Source: Bradyrhizobium canariense
GTDB lineage: Bacteria > Pseudomonadota > Alphaproteobacteria > Rhizobiales > Xanthobacteraceae
Length of the DNA stretch: 64,000 nt
Direction of reading: 5' to 3'
NCBI RefSeq assembly: GCF_900105125.1
Contig: NZ_LT629750.1
Location: 620,001 to 684,000, forward strand
The notes under the pieces were generated by a model, which had not been told where the DNA came from, did not search any database, and was given only the letters and a program-made list of their open reading frames with translations. The translations under genes were made by a program, and so were the position numbers. Shown piece after piece: positions 17,738 through 25,490 of this stretch. Positions within the stretch are counted from its first letter, which is position 1. Every line of letters starts with the position of its first letter.

Positions 17738-18220
17738 GACGCTGGCCTCGTCCTCTGCTTTCTCGTCGTTTCGACGCTGAAACCGGCCGTAAGAGCCGCC
17801 TCCGAGATGCGTTTCCAGATACCCACCGGTTATGCATGTAACTTGAATTCCTCAGTTTACGTCATTGAGCTCGCGAGACACGAGAGCCGAAAAGTACGCC
17901 TTGCTGTACCGTCTGACCCCAGCGGCTCATTCGCCAGCGATGCGGGCGCCTTTCCGGGCCACCGAGGGTTTCATCAGAACATCAAAAAGACATCGAAATA
18001 AGCAAATGTCGATGGTTGCCGCTGGTGCAGACTCTCAACCACAGCGGCGTTGAAAGCATCGACGGACTCGCCAGGTCGCAGGGTGTGAAATTGTCGCGGC
18101 GCTTCTGCATCGTCTGCGCCAACGACGTCCCCACACTGCCTCGCTCAGTTCACTGCTAAAGCATACCGCCCGACGTATTCTGGCGAACGGAGAAATACCA
18201 TATCCGAATTGGAGCCGGCT
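17738..18220. other. 483 bp spacer between divergent DoxX and VOC genes
   Basis: Short frames are present on both strands, but none has both a start signal and protein-like composition. An AT-richer patch around 17810-17870 may hold the DoxX promoter. I see no repeat of note. Confidence 0.45.
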
Positions 18221-18676
18221 ATGAACCAAGTACAAGTCGAGCAGAAAAGCTATCAGATGCCGCCGCAGGATGGGTTTACCGTGGCGCACTTTCTCACCGT
18301 CGCCGACGTCGAGCGATCGCTACGATTTTACGAAACGGTCTTCGGAGGTCGCATTCTGAGCAGAGGCGACAGCAGCGGCGCGCCGGGGTACATCCAGATC
18401 GCGAACACGTGGCTCCTTGTTAACCCCGGGGGCGGTCCGACACCCGACAAACCATTGGTAACGCTCAGCGTCCCCGCCAATCCCGATTTAGTCAGCAGCT
18501 TTATGAATATCCGCGTCGCAGATATTCAAGCGTGTTATAAACTTTGGCAAAGTCGAGGGGCCGAGTTCATCACGGAGCCGAAGCCCAAGTACGGCGAGAC
18601 GCGCTGCTACATTCGCGATCCTGATGGTTACATTATAGAAGTTGGGCAAAGCAATCCGGGCGTCGCTTACGGCTAA
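18221..18676 (+). CDS. VOC/glyoxalase superfamily protein
   Basis: This 151 aa protein has two beta-alpha-beta-beta-beta modules of the vicinal oxygen chelate fold. The first module contains TVAHFLTVADVERSLRFYETVFGG (about residues 20-43) and the second ends with RDPDGYIIEVGQ (about residues 134-145), which supplies the conserved metal-binding Glu. Possible roles include glyoxalase, dioxygenase or antibiotic sequestration; none is favoured by the sequence. The ATG at 18221 follows GGAG at 7 bp; a TTG four codons upstream is an alternative. A degraded oxidoreductase fragment begins just 12 bp downstream. Confidence 0.82.
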   Translation: MNQVQVEQKSYQMPPQDGFTVAHFLTVADVERSLRFYETVFGGRILSRGDSSGAPGYIQIANTWLLVNPGGGPTPDKPLVTLSVPANPDLVSSFMNIRVADIQACYKLWQSRGAEFITEPKPKYGETRCYIRDPDGYIIEVGQSNPGVAYG

Positions 18677-18688
18677 ACGGCACGACAC

Positions 18689-18805
18689 ATCAAAGCATCT
18701 GTGGTGACCGCGTACGGCGCTCCGGAAGTGATGAATATCAGGATATGCCGGGTACCAAGCCAGGCGCGGGCGAGGCCCTGGTCAAGTGGCCGGCATCGTC
18801 GCAGC
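18689..18805 (+). pseudogene. relic of a quinone oxidoreductase (MDR) N-terminus
   Basis: The + strand reads KASVVTAYGAPEVMNIR, preceded by ATC where an ATG is expected. After a frameshift it continues as PGAGEALVK, and after another as VAGI. This is the standard N-terminus of zinc-independent quinone oxidoreductases of the medium-chain dehydrogenase family, complete with the K-P-G-x-G-E-A-L-V-K motif. It is cut off by the start of the DoxX gene, so about 90 percent of the original gene is gone. Confidence 0.7.
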
Positions 18806-18821
18806 GCAAGGGCATTCAACC

Positions 18822-19280
18822 GTGCGAGACATCTTGCTTGACGGAATTGGAGGAACATTGCCTGCGATCGCGGCGATGCGCTTTGCGCTTGGGTCGTTCT
18901 TCGTCCTATCCGGAGTTCATAAGCTCACGAATAAGGAAAGACATAAGACATTTGTAGAGACGCTGAGGGGCCTTGGCATCCCATATATTGGCATATTGCA
19001 ATGGTTTGTTCCGGGAGTTGAATTCTTTGGCGGCCTGGGCGTCGCGGTTGGATTTCTCACACCGCTGGCCGCCCTCGGCCTTCTGGTCATTTGTTCGGTA
19101 GCCCTCTTGACGAGCTCTCCGACGGTGGTTGCGAGCTACAAACCGATTGACGCGGCAGATCGCGTCGACGATTGGCTTTACCAGCCGGAACTGATCTACG
19201 CATTGATGCTGTTTTATTTCATTACGGCCGGCGCTGGCCCGGTTTCCGTCGATCAGCTTTTGAAGCGCTGGATTGGCTAA
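18822..19280 (+). CDS. DoxX family membrane protein
   Basis: The protein is 152 aa with four predicted membrane helices. The first contains RFALGSFFVLSGVHKL, with the G-x-x-K pattern of DoxX, and a G-rich second helix (EFFGGLGVAVGF) follows. The GTG at 18822 is chosen because the preceding codons (from the GTG at 18786) belong to the degraded oxidoreductase fragment; the upstream AAGGG is a modest ribosome site. It may form a transcription unit with the VOC gene. Role unknown; redox-related function is a family-level guess. Confidence 0.78.
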   Translation: MRDILLDGIGGTLPAIAAMRFALGSFFVLSGVHKLTNKERHKTFVETLRGLGIPYIGILQWFVPGVEFFGGLGVAVGFLTPLAALGLLVICSVALLTSSPTVVASYKPIDAADRVDDWLYQPELIYALMLFYFITAGAGPVSVDQLLKRWIG

Positions 19281-19329
19281 AGTGAGAACATCGGCTTGCG
19301 ACTTCCCGAGCGGCGTCTCGCCAACGTGG

Positions 19330-19440
19330 CGACTTCTGCCTTTGGCACGAGGCTGACGCAACCGTCGCGCGTGCAAATGTCTGCTGTTGAGGGAAAAGCG
19401 GCGAGGGCAGGTCGCTCAACGACTACCCAAAAGCGACATT
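19330..19440 (+). repeat. dispersed repeat, copy C
   Basis: This is the third and most diverged copy of the repeat at 9082-9197 and 17053-17160. It shares GCTGACGCAACCGTCGCGCG, GCAAATGTCTGCTGTTGAGG and GAGGGCAGGTCGCTCAACGAC, and ends with CCCAAAAGCGACATT. It lies 50 bp downstream of the DoxX gene. Confidence 0.78.
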
Positions 19441-19539
19441 ATTATTCCCTTCTGCGATCTCAATGGACTGCGAAATGTCATTGATTTGCTCGCTCCCGGC
19501 GACCATCGGCGTTCCGCACCTCTACATGACTTGACATGT

Positions 19540-19577
19540 GCTACTGAAATAGTAGCGTTGCTATTGATAATGTAGCG
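19540..19577. promoter_or_regulatory. tandem palindromic operator-like sites
   Basis: Two related 17 bp blocks, CTACTGAAATAGTAGCG (19541-19557) and CTATTGATAATGTAGCG (19561-19577), repeat with a 20 bp period and match at 13 of 17 positions. The first is also a perfect inverted repeat, GCTACT-GAAAT-AGTAGC. TTGACA lies just upstream at 19531-19536. Spacing of two helical turns suggests cooperative binding of a dimeric regulator. The nearest gene on the + strand begins about 220 bp downstream. Confidence 0.5.
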
Positions 19578-19796
19578 GGTAGGCCTCCTGTGTTTCGGTT
19601 TCGGCCTCTCGGACCGCCTTTCGCTCGCGATATTCCAGAGACGTTCTCGTGGCGGGTGGGAGCCGCGATAAAGCGCCGACCGTCGCAGGCCGCGTGCTGT
19701 GCAGTCTCGCCATCTTTTGCTCAACCCGCGTTTTGAGCGAATTGCGTGTCCCGCGCCTCTTGACCTGTCGTTCGCGATGTCGGACGGAGATGTGCA

Positions 19797-20450
19797 ATGA
19801 TGAGTAAGCGAGCTGTTTTATTCGACTTCGATCTGACCCTCGCCGATTCCACGTTGGGTGCGGTCGAGTGCATCAACTATGCTCTTGAGGCGATGGCGCT
19901 GCCTCATGCGGAGCCGAAAGCCATCCGCGCCACCATCGGGTTTAGTCTTCCGGCTACGCTGGCCAGTCTGACCGGTCTGACCGACCCGGCGCTCGCGCAA
20001 AATTTTTCGCTCAATTTTGTGAAGCGGGCGGACCTCAGGATGGTCGAATTGACGTCGGTATTTCCGGATGTGGCACAGACACTCGATCAACTGAAGGCCG
20101 CCGGCATCAAGACCGGCATTGTTTCCACTAAATTCAGATACCGGATCGAAACCATTCTGACGCGCGCCGGGCTGTCGGAAGTCTTCGACGTCATTGTCGG
20201 TGGCGAGGACGTGATGCGCCACAAACCTGATCCGGAAGGTCTGGTGAAGGCCCTCGATAAGCTCGGCGTGCAAAGCGGTGACAGCCTCTACGTCGGCGAT
20301 CACCCGGTGGATGCTGAAGCTGCAGCGGTAGCCGGGATTCCGTTCGCAGCCGTCCTCACCGGTGCGGCAACGCGAAACGACTTCGAACCGTGGCCGGCCA
20401 CCATGTTCTTGAGCAGCTTGAGGGAGCTCGCGCCGCTCCTGAGGCTCTGA
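19797..20450 (+). CDS. HAD-superfamily phosphatase
   Basis: This 217 aa protein is of the phosphoglycolate phosphatase-like (HAD-IA) type. Motif I FDFDLTLADS (about residues 9-18) gives the nucleophilic and general acid Asp. Motif II Ser/Thr lies in GIVSTKF (about residue 110), motif III Lys in RHKPDP (about residue 143), and motif IV GDHPVDAE (about residues 164-171) carries the metal-binding Asp. The small helical cap sits between motifs I and II. The gene ends 41 bp before the nitronate monooxygenase-like gene on the same strand, so co-transcription is probable. Substrate not predictable. Confidence 0.88.
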   Translation: MMSKRAVLFDFDLTLADSTLGAVECINYALEAMALPHAEPKAIRATIGFSLPATLASLTGLTDPALAQNFSLNFVKRADLRMVELTSVFPDVAQTLDQLKAAGIKTGIVSTKFRYRIETILTRAGLSEVFDVIVGGEDVMRHKPDPEGLVKALDKLGVQSGDSLYVGDHPVDAEAAAVAGIPFAAVLTGAATRNDFEPWPATMFLSSLRELAPLLRL

Positions 20451-20491
20451 GCGGCGAGCCACCCGCTTTCTACCTTGGCAAGGAGATTCTC

Positions 20492-21457
20492 ATGCCCTTA
20501 CCCCAACTGTTCCAGCGCCTTGGCATCAGAAGTCCGGTGTTTCAGGCGCCGATCGGCGCCATCGCTTCCGCGGAACTAGCCGCCGCTGTGGCGGAAGCCG
20601 GTGGCGTTGGTCATCTCGCTTGTACCTGGCGCAGTCCGGACCAGCTTCGTGAGCTCTTGCTCAGGATGCGATCGCTGACGACGGGGCCATACGGAGCGAA
20701 CTTCGTGCTGGATTTCCCGATCGACGAGCGTCTTGGCATTGCGCTCGAACACGGCGTGCCCGTCATTTCCTTTTTCTGGGGCGATGGGACCCCCCACCTT
20801 GGCCGCGTCAAGGCCGCCGGCGCCGTCGCCATACAAGTGATCGGTTCGGTTGATGATGCCAAGCGAGCCGCTGACGCAGGCTTCGATTTGATCGTCGCTC
20901 AGGGCATGGAAGCAGGTGGTCACGTGCGCGGCAGTCTCGGTACGATGACCCTGGTTCCGCAGGTGGTTGATGCGGTGACCCCACTGCCGGTTCTGGCCGG
21001 GGGCGGCATCGCGGATCGCAGAGGCGTAAAAGCTGCCGTCGATCTCGGCGCCGTTGGTGTCTGGGTCGGCACGCGATTTCTTGCCGCACAGGAAGCCAAC
21101 ATTCACGCCGATTATCTGGAGCGCGTTCTGGCTTCTTCAGGTGAGGACACGCTTTACTCGCAGCTTTTCGACGTCGGCTGGCCCAACGCTCCGCTCCGCA
21201 GCCTGAAGAACGCTACCACGAGAAGCTGGGAGGCGGCCGGACGTCCGCTCCCGCCACATCGCCCCGGCGAAGGCGAAATCGTCGCAAAACGCGCCGACGG
21301 GACCGGAATCCCACGCTATCACTTTGGGTCACCTACGCGCGAGGTCGTCGGCAATGCCGGCGCGATGGCGCTTTACGCGGGCGAAGCCGTGGGCCTCGTG
21401 AACTCAGTCGCACCCGCGCGAACGATAGTCGAAGAACTCGCGCAAGGAATCCCATAG
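20492..21457 (+). CDS. nitronate monooxygenase-like FMN protein
   Basis: This is an FMN-dependent TIM-barrel protein of 321 aa related to nitronate monooxygenase (2-nitropropane dioxygenase) and enoyl reductase-type FabK. Visible elements are FQAPIGAIAS at the N-terminus, the flavin-binding QGMEAGGHVRG (about residues 135-145), LAGGGIADRRG (about residues 168-178) and GVWVGTRF (about residues 188-195). The ATG at 20492 has AAGGAG 6 bp upstream; frames running farther upstream overlap the HAD gene. It converges with a serine hydrolase gene 190 bp away. The native substrate is uncertain, since many family members are not tested on nitronates. Confidence 0.87.
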   Translation: MPLPQLFQRLGIRSPVFQAPIGAIASAELAAAVAEAGGVGHLACTWRSPDQLRELLLRMRSLTTGPYGANFVLDFPIDERLGIALEHGVPVISFFWGDGTPHLGRVKAAGAVAIQVIGSVDDAKRAADAGFDLIVAQGMEAGGHVRGSLGTMTLVPQVVDAVTPLPVLAGGGIADRRGVKAAVDLGAVGVWVGTRFLAAQEANIHADYLERVLASSGEDTLYSQLFDVGWPNAPLRSLKNATTRSWEAAGRPLPPHRPGEGEIVAKRADGTGIPRYHFGSPTREVVGNAGAMALYAGEAVGLVNSVAPARTIVEELAQGIP

Positions 21458-21646
21458 GCGATTAGCTGGCCGTTGGGTTTGCGTGATGGCCCCGGCCCGT
21501 CCGGTTCTGGGCATGTTGGAGACACCCCAGCCGACTCTGAAGATGTCCGGTTGTCGGGGAAGGCCGGAAGCGCCGAACCAACTGTCGAACCGACGCGATT
21601 GACCGATATCGGAAGTAGCGGAGCTCTTATCAGAGCAACATTGTGT

Positions 21647-22966
21647 TCAGCCGAATTGATCGACCAGCGCCGACCACAAGGCCCACGTCTCGTCGTTGTC
21701 GTCGGCGCTGGGAGCCTCAACGGCGGTCTGCACCATGACAAGCTTAGAGGTCGGGTCAACGCAGACATACTGACCCTTGTATCCAATAAATGCGAACTGA
21801 CGCCTGTCACCGGGAAACAACCACAAGAGATAACCATAGCCGAACTTCTTCGTTGCCCTACCCGGCAGCAGATAAGTGTCTGAAGCGCGTACCGTCGTCG
21901 CATCGATCATCCATTGCGCCGGAACGATCTGCTTGCCTCCCCATGCGCCGTTATGGGCCAGCAAACGACCGAGACGGGCATAATCGCGCAGCACCGCATT
22001 GAAGCCGAAGTGCGCCAGCTCAATTCCTTCTGCGTCTATCAACCATCTGGCATCCGCTTCCGCACCAACCGGCTCCCACACCTTCTCGCGCAGATAGTCG
22101 GACGCTGATTTGTTAACCGCGCTTTGAAGCACCATACCCAGCACATCGGGTTCTATGCTCGCGTAGTAAAATCTCGTTCCCGCTGGGGCTATGCGTTGAT
22201 TGAATTGTACAATGCTATTGACCGTTCCTATCTTCGTGGTCGGAGACGCGATCCCCATGCCGTTCCACAGGCGATTGAGGTCGCGTCCTCCATCTCTGGT
22301 TTCCCCGAAATCGACGCCAGAGGACATGTGCAGCAGATCGCGGATCGACGTCCTGCCGTACTCGGTTCCCCTGAAGCCGGGTACATAGGCTTCCGGAGTG
22401 TCATCGACTGACTTGATTGCTCCCTCGGCGATTGCGATGCCAATCAACAGCCCAATGATCGACTTGACCATCGACTGAGATACGAAACGGTCGTGATCGG
22501 TTCGAGCATATTGATAATGCTCGAAGAGGATATGGTCGTCCTTGGCGATCAACAGCCCGGTGACCGGATTGCGCGATGCGTAGTCGATGGCCGAAAAGCG
22601 GCTTCCGCGAAAATCGTAGTAAATCTGTGCTGTCGAGCACTTGAACTTCCAGGGCGCTGCGGCCCGCTCGATGAGCCGTGTTGGATAGATTTGATCGAGA
22701 TGGGTGAATACGCCAACACGATATTTGGGCTCCCAGGGGTCGCCCCGCCTTCGCGCTTCCACAATATCGGGGAGCGGGTAGTCCTCCTCTGCACCGTAAA
22801 GTTCGGCGTTCGGTCCGGTCGCGGAGAAGCTCGGACCGGTACAGTTTTGCGCTGGGCCGTGAAAATCCGGTTCCGCGCTAGCGGAAGAGCTACCGGCTAA
22901 TACGCACCCGGCTGTAGCGGCCAACGCTGCAACAGTCTTACGGCGCGAGAGTAGCTCTGCCGACAT
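21647..22966 (-). CDS. exported serine hydrolase, class C beta-lactamase/esterase family
   Basis: This is a 439 aa penicillin-binding-protein-like serine hydrolase. The SxxK motif is SMVK with nucleophile Ser165 and Lys168; the second element is likely Tyr268 in YYASIEPD. A twin-Arg-like signal sequence opens the protein (SRRKTVAALAATAG) followed by a small-residue cleavage region (about residues 26-31), so it is probably exported by Tat to the periplasm. The ATG at 22966 is preferred over the far upstream start at 23128, since it places the signal at the N-terminus. Similar proteins include esterases and 6-aminohexanoate-dimer hydrolase; true beta-lactamase activity is not implied. Confidence 0.85.
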   Translation of the reverse strand: MSAELLSRRKTVAALAATAGCVLAGSSSASAEPDFHGPAQNCTGPSFSATGPNAELYGAEEDYPLPDIVEARRRGDPWEPKYRVGVFTHLDQIYPTRLIERAAAPWKFKCSTAQIYYDFRGSRFSAIDYASRNPVTGLLIAKDDHILFEHYQYARTDHDRFVSQSMVKSIIGLLIGIAIAEGAIKSVDDTPEAYVPGFRGTEYGRTSIRDLLHMSSGVDFGETRDGGRDLNRLWNGMGIASPTTKIGTVNSIVQFNQRIAPAGTRFYYASIEPDVLGMVLQSAVNKSASDYLREKVWEPVGAEADARWLIDAEGIELAHFGFNAVLRDYARLGRLLAHNGAWGGKQIVPAQWMIDATTVRASDTYLLPGRATKKFGYGYLLWLFPGDRRQFAFIGYKGQYVCVDPTSKLVMVQTAVEAPSADDNDETWALWSALVDQFG

Positions 22967-23090
22967 CGAATGCCTCGAAGCTCTTTGAAAGTAGAAACTC
23001 AGGCTAACGGAAACTTCAAGGGGGAATGTCTCCTGTTGGCACAAAAACCGACGCGCGGGCCGAACCTGACAGATGCCGTAAGTGCATCGA

Positions 23091-23124
23091 TGACAGGGCC
23101 TCGGATTGCTCCGAGGCCCTGTCA
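23091..23124 (-). terminator. strong stem-loop after the SRPBCC gene
   Basis: A perfect 14 bp stem (TGACAGGGCCTCGG with its complement) and a 6-base loop (ATTGCT) lie 34 bp past the stop of the exported SRPBCC gene. There is no T-run, so a factor-assisted terminator or mRNA end structure is the likely role. Confidence 0.6.
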
Positions 23125-23157
23125 CCAAGACAGCACAGTGCCGATCGCATCGGACGA

Positions 23158-23619
23158 TCAGATGCCGGTGAGCACCTTGGCACCAGACTCGTAGATGCCG
23201 TCGATTACTTTTTTAGCATCGGCGTCCGACGCGTCTTTGGCATCATAGGTGCCCATCCATTTCAATGCCGAACCCTTGGGGTCTCCAGCCACGCTAATGG
23301 TCGAGTGATAGTTCGCGACCGGCAGCGGACTTGACAGGATGGTGTACGTGTAGCTGCGATTGGCGTTGTCCCAGTTCTCCAGCGCCTCGACGATGGTTCC
23401 ACCACCTTTTAACGAGAGCGTCCGCTGCTTGCCATCCGCACTGAGGACGCATTTCTCAATCGCTGGATGCCATGCGGCGATCCCGCAAAAGTCGCCTACT
23501 TTTTTCCAAAGTGCGTCCGTCGACATCGACGACGTCATGGTAACGTTTGAATCCAATGCGAAAGCGGAGGCGGTCGAAATGCCGAGCACCGCTATTGCAG
23601 CAAGAGCCGTGTAACGCAT
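23158..23619 (-). CDS. exported SRPBCC-family protein
   Basis: The protein has 153 aa and opens with a clear Sec signal peptide (MRYTALAAIAVLGISTASAFA, cleavage after about residue 21). The mature part resembles the polyketide-cyclase/START (SRPBCC) fold that binds hydrophobic ligands: an N-terminal strand, a DALWKKVGDFCGIAAWHP helix and loop typical of plant Bet v 1-like and MxaD-like proteins, then alternating strands and a C-terminal helix. GGAGG lies 5 bp before the ATG. It probably binds a small hydrophobic compound in the periplasm; the ligand is unknown. It is followed by a strong stem-loop and then the exported serine hydrolase. Confidence 0.85.
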   Translation of the reverse strand: MRYTALAAIAVLGISTASAFALDSNVTMTSSMSTDALWKKVGDFCGIAAWHPAIEKCVLSADGKQRTLSLKGGGTIVEALENWDNANRSYTYTILSSPLPVANYHSTISVAGDPKGSALKWMGTYDAKDASDADAKKVIDGIYESGAKVLTGI

Positions 23620-24089
23620 GAAACTCCTCCCTATGTGTTTTTTGCAGATGCTTTAACTAGGCGATCTTACACCCAACACATCCCAAGTCTCGCTCCACCT
23701 GAACACGGCAAAGCACTCGACTTCGAATTTGGTGAGCGTAGGGCGGTTGAGCGAAGCGATATCGGGGAACCAATTGCGCGCTTTGGTCCCGCATCTCGCT
23801 GCGCTCATGCGGGCTACGGCCCATGGCTGATTTGGATGACTGATTTGCCCGACGGGCTGTTCGCGAATTTGGTGTCCAGTCCTTCAGCGAAAAATATTCC
23901 GCTTCTCCGCTTGCTAGACGCAGTTTTATTGACCTGCTGTCCCGCCTCGCCAGAGGGGCGTATCGCGATCGTCACGGACGTTGGGTGCGGGATGCGATGG
24001 ACGCAAAGTGTCGAGCGCAATCCTTGCGCGGACGGGCGGCACTTTTGCGGACGGCGAAGTCGTGTGGTCCTGACGCCCCGACGCTGGCG

Positions 24090-24365
24090 TCAAGTTGGTC
24101 GATGATGCCTGCGCATCACGCAAGTGATGTCGCTTCGCATCACACCGATGACGGTGGCAAGAAAGCCCGGTCACCGGGGAGAGCACGAAGGAAACCGTTA
24201 AAACCATCGCGCAGGGAAAGCCGGGTGTTCCGGTGAACCTGTGGTGACTAACTCGTGTGCTTATCTACTTTGCACGCGAGGCCGCGGGTGCAGTGGGCAC
24301 CCGGCTTTCCCTGCGCCCTTCCTTAAGGGTCGCCCTGCGCCCTCTGTTGTCAGAGGGCTTCTTCA
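24090..24365 (+). ncRNA. candidate structured RNA or folded repeat
   Basis: Perfect 19 bp arms at 24209-24227 and 24298-24316 (beginning GCGCAGGGAAAG, ending CTTTCCCTGCGC) enclose a second hairpin, CTCGTGTGC (24252-24260) with GCACGCGAG (24272-24280). A small CCCGG/CCGGG hairpin precedes them near 24157-24180. At the 3' end CCCTCTG-TTGT-CAGAGGG (24340-24357) is followed by CTTCTT, which looks like an intrinsic terminator on the + strand. I recall closely similar sequence as multicopy in Bradyrhizobium genomes, without a known function. Transcription is unproven. Confidence 0.45.
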
Positions 24366-24471
24366 GGCACAACTCGGGCGCTATCCACGCCGCGAGAATG
24401 TTGACTCACGCCGGCTCTTTGAAAATCAAATCGGAGGTACACGGCTGTTGCCGCGGAGCACACTCTGCTCT

Positions 24472-24567
24472 CTCCCCCCTTGTGGGGGAGAGCTGGAGAG
24501 GGGGGTACCGCAAGCGCCAGTGTGTGCGGCTTACCCCTCTCCCTAACCCTCCCCCACAAGGGGGGAG
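24472..24567. repeat. REP/BIME-type palindromic repeat
   Basis: Two perfect 19 bp arms of C-rich/G-rich sequence (CTCCCCCCTTG… at 24472-24490 and its complement at 24549-24567) with further inner complementarity (GGAGAGGGGG / CCCCTCTCC). It lies 17 bp past the stop of the SDR gene on the minus strand and may protect or end that transcript. I recall this sequence type as abundant between Bradyrhizobium genes. Confidence 0.65.
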
Positions 24568-24583
24568 GGAACGCATCGAGTGA

Positions 24584-25369
24584 TTAAATCGGCTTTCCCG
24601 CGTACGGCATCGAGGCGGTGAGGCCGCCATCGACCGGGAACGCCTGGCCGTTGACATAGGACGCCTCATCGCTGGCGAGGAATAATCCCATCGCCGCGAG
24701 TTCGTGCGGTTGGCCGGCGCGCTTCAACGGATTGAGCTGGCCGATCTTGTCCTGGGTGCCTCTTTCCTTGGCGCGGTCGAACACCGGCTTGGTCATGCCG
24801 GTCTCGATCAGGCCGGGGCACACCGCGTTGATCCGCACGCCGGTGCCGGAGAGCGAATAGGCTGTGGTTTGCACCAGGCTGATCACGCCAGCCTTGCTTG
24901 CCGCGTAGGGGTGGCCGCTGGCGCCGGACTTCAGGCCCGCCACCGAAGCCGTACACACGATCGAACCGTATTGCTGCTTGATCATATGCGGCATGGCATA
25001 TTTGATCGCGAGGAACGGACCGATCAGGTTGATGCGGAGGATTTCCTGCCAGTGTTCGACGGTCTGTTCGGCGATCGGCACCAGCCCGCCGCTGATGCCG
25101 GCGTTGGCCCAGATCGCGTCCAGCCTGCCGTATTTCGACACGGCCTTGTCGATGAAAGCCCTGACGTCATTCTCGGAGCCGGCATCGGCGATCACGGCTT
25201 CCGCGATGCCGCCGGCCTTGTGCACTTGATCGACCGTCTCCTTGACGGCTTCGCTGCGGTCGACCGCGATCAGTTTGGCGCCTTCTTTGGTGAACAGCAG
25301 CGAAGCCGCCCTTCCGATGCCGCTTGCCGCGCCAGTGATGATGACGGATTTGCCTTCGAGGCGGCCCAT
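24584..25369 (-). CDS. SDR family oxidoreductase
   Basis: This is a classical short-chain dehydrogenase, 261 aa. TGAASGIG is at residues 12-19, an acidic Asp after the second strand (AVDRSE, about residue 37) suggests NAD+ preference, NAG is near residue 89, and the catalytic Tyr and Lys lie in YAASK (about residues 156-160). The C-terminal YVNGQAFPVDGG is typical of the family. GGGAGAAAC precedes the ATG. It is divergent from the histidine phosphatase gene with a 121 bp gap. A 3-hydroxyacyl-CoA or alcohol dehydrogenase role is plausible given the acyl-CoA genes elsewhere in the window, but unproven. Confidence 0.9.
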   Translation of the reverse strand: MGRLEGKSVIITGAASGIGRAASLLFTKEGAKLIAVDRSEAVKETVDQVHKAGGIAEAVIADAGSENDVRAFIDKAVSKYGRLDAIWANAGISGGLVPIAEQTVEHWQEILRINLIGPFLAIKYAMPHMIKQQYGSIVCTASVAGLKSGASGHPYAASKAGVISLVQTTAYSLSGTGVRINAVCPGLIETGMTKPVFDRAKERGTQDKIGQLNPLKRAGQPHELAAMGLFLASDEASYVNGQAFPVDGGLTASMPYAGKPI

Positions 25370-25490
25370 GAGTTTCTCCCTGCTTACTTCTGATTTTAGC
25401 GCATGCCGTCATACGGAATTCGGGATTCTCTTGAGACCGCATCCGGTCTCACGTACAGCGGACGTCAAACACTATTGAAGGGTTTTCGAG

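Larger units (their letters stand above)
23620..24583. other. 964 bp gene-free region holding folded repeats
   Basis: No frame in this stretch looks like a real protein. The left part (23640-24080) shows nothing I can name. The right part carries the folded candidate RNA element at 24090-24365 and the large palindromic repeat at 24472-24567, both listed separately. Confidence 0.6.

Noticed and set aside
20390..20491. Upstream extension of the nitronate monooxygenase-like gene
   Set aside because: It overlaps the HAD gene and lacks a ribosome site, while AAGGAG stands before the ATG at 20492.
21647..22966. True class C beta-lactamase
   Set aside because: SxxK is present, but the second and third motifs differ from AmpC (no YSN, no KTG), fitting esterase or amide hydrolase relatives.
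23635..24105. 156-codon plus-strand frame
   Set aside because: Arg/Cys/Pro-rich with no domain; it lies in the region of repeat sequence.
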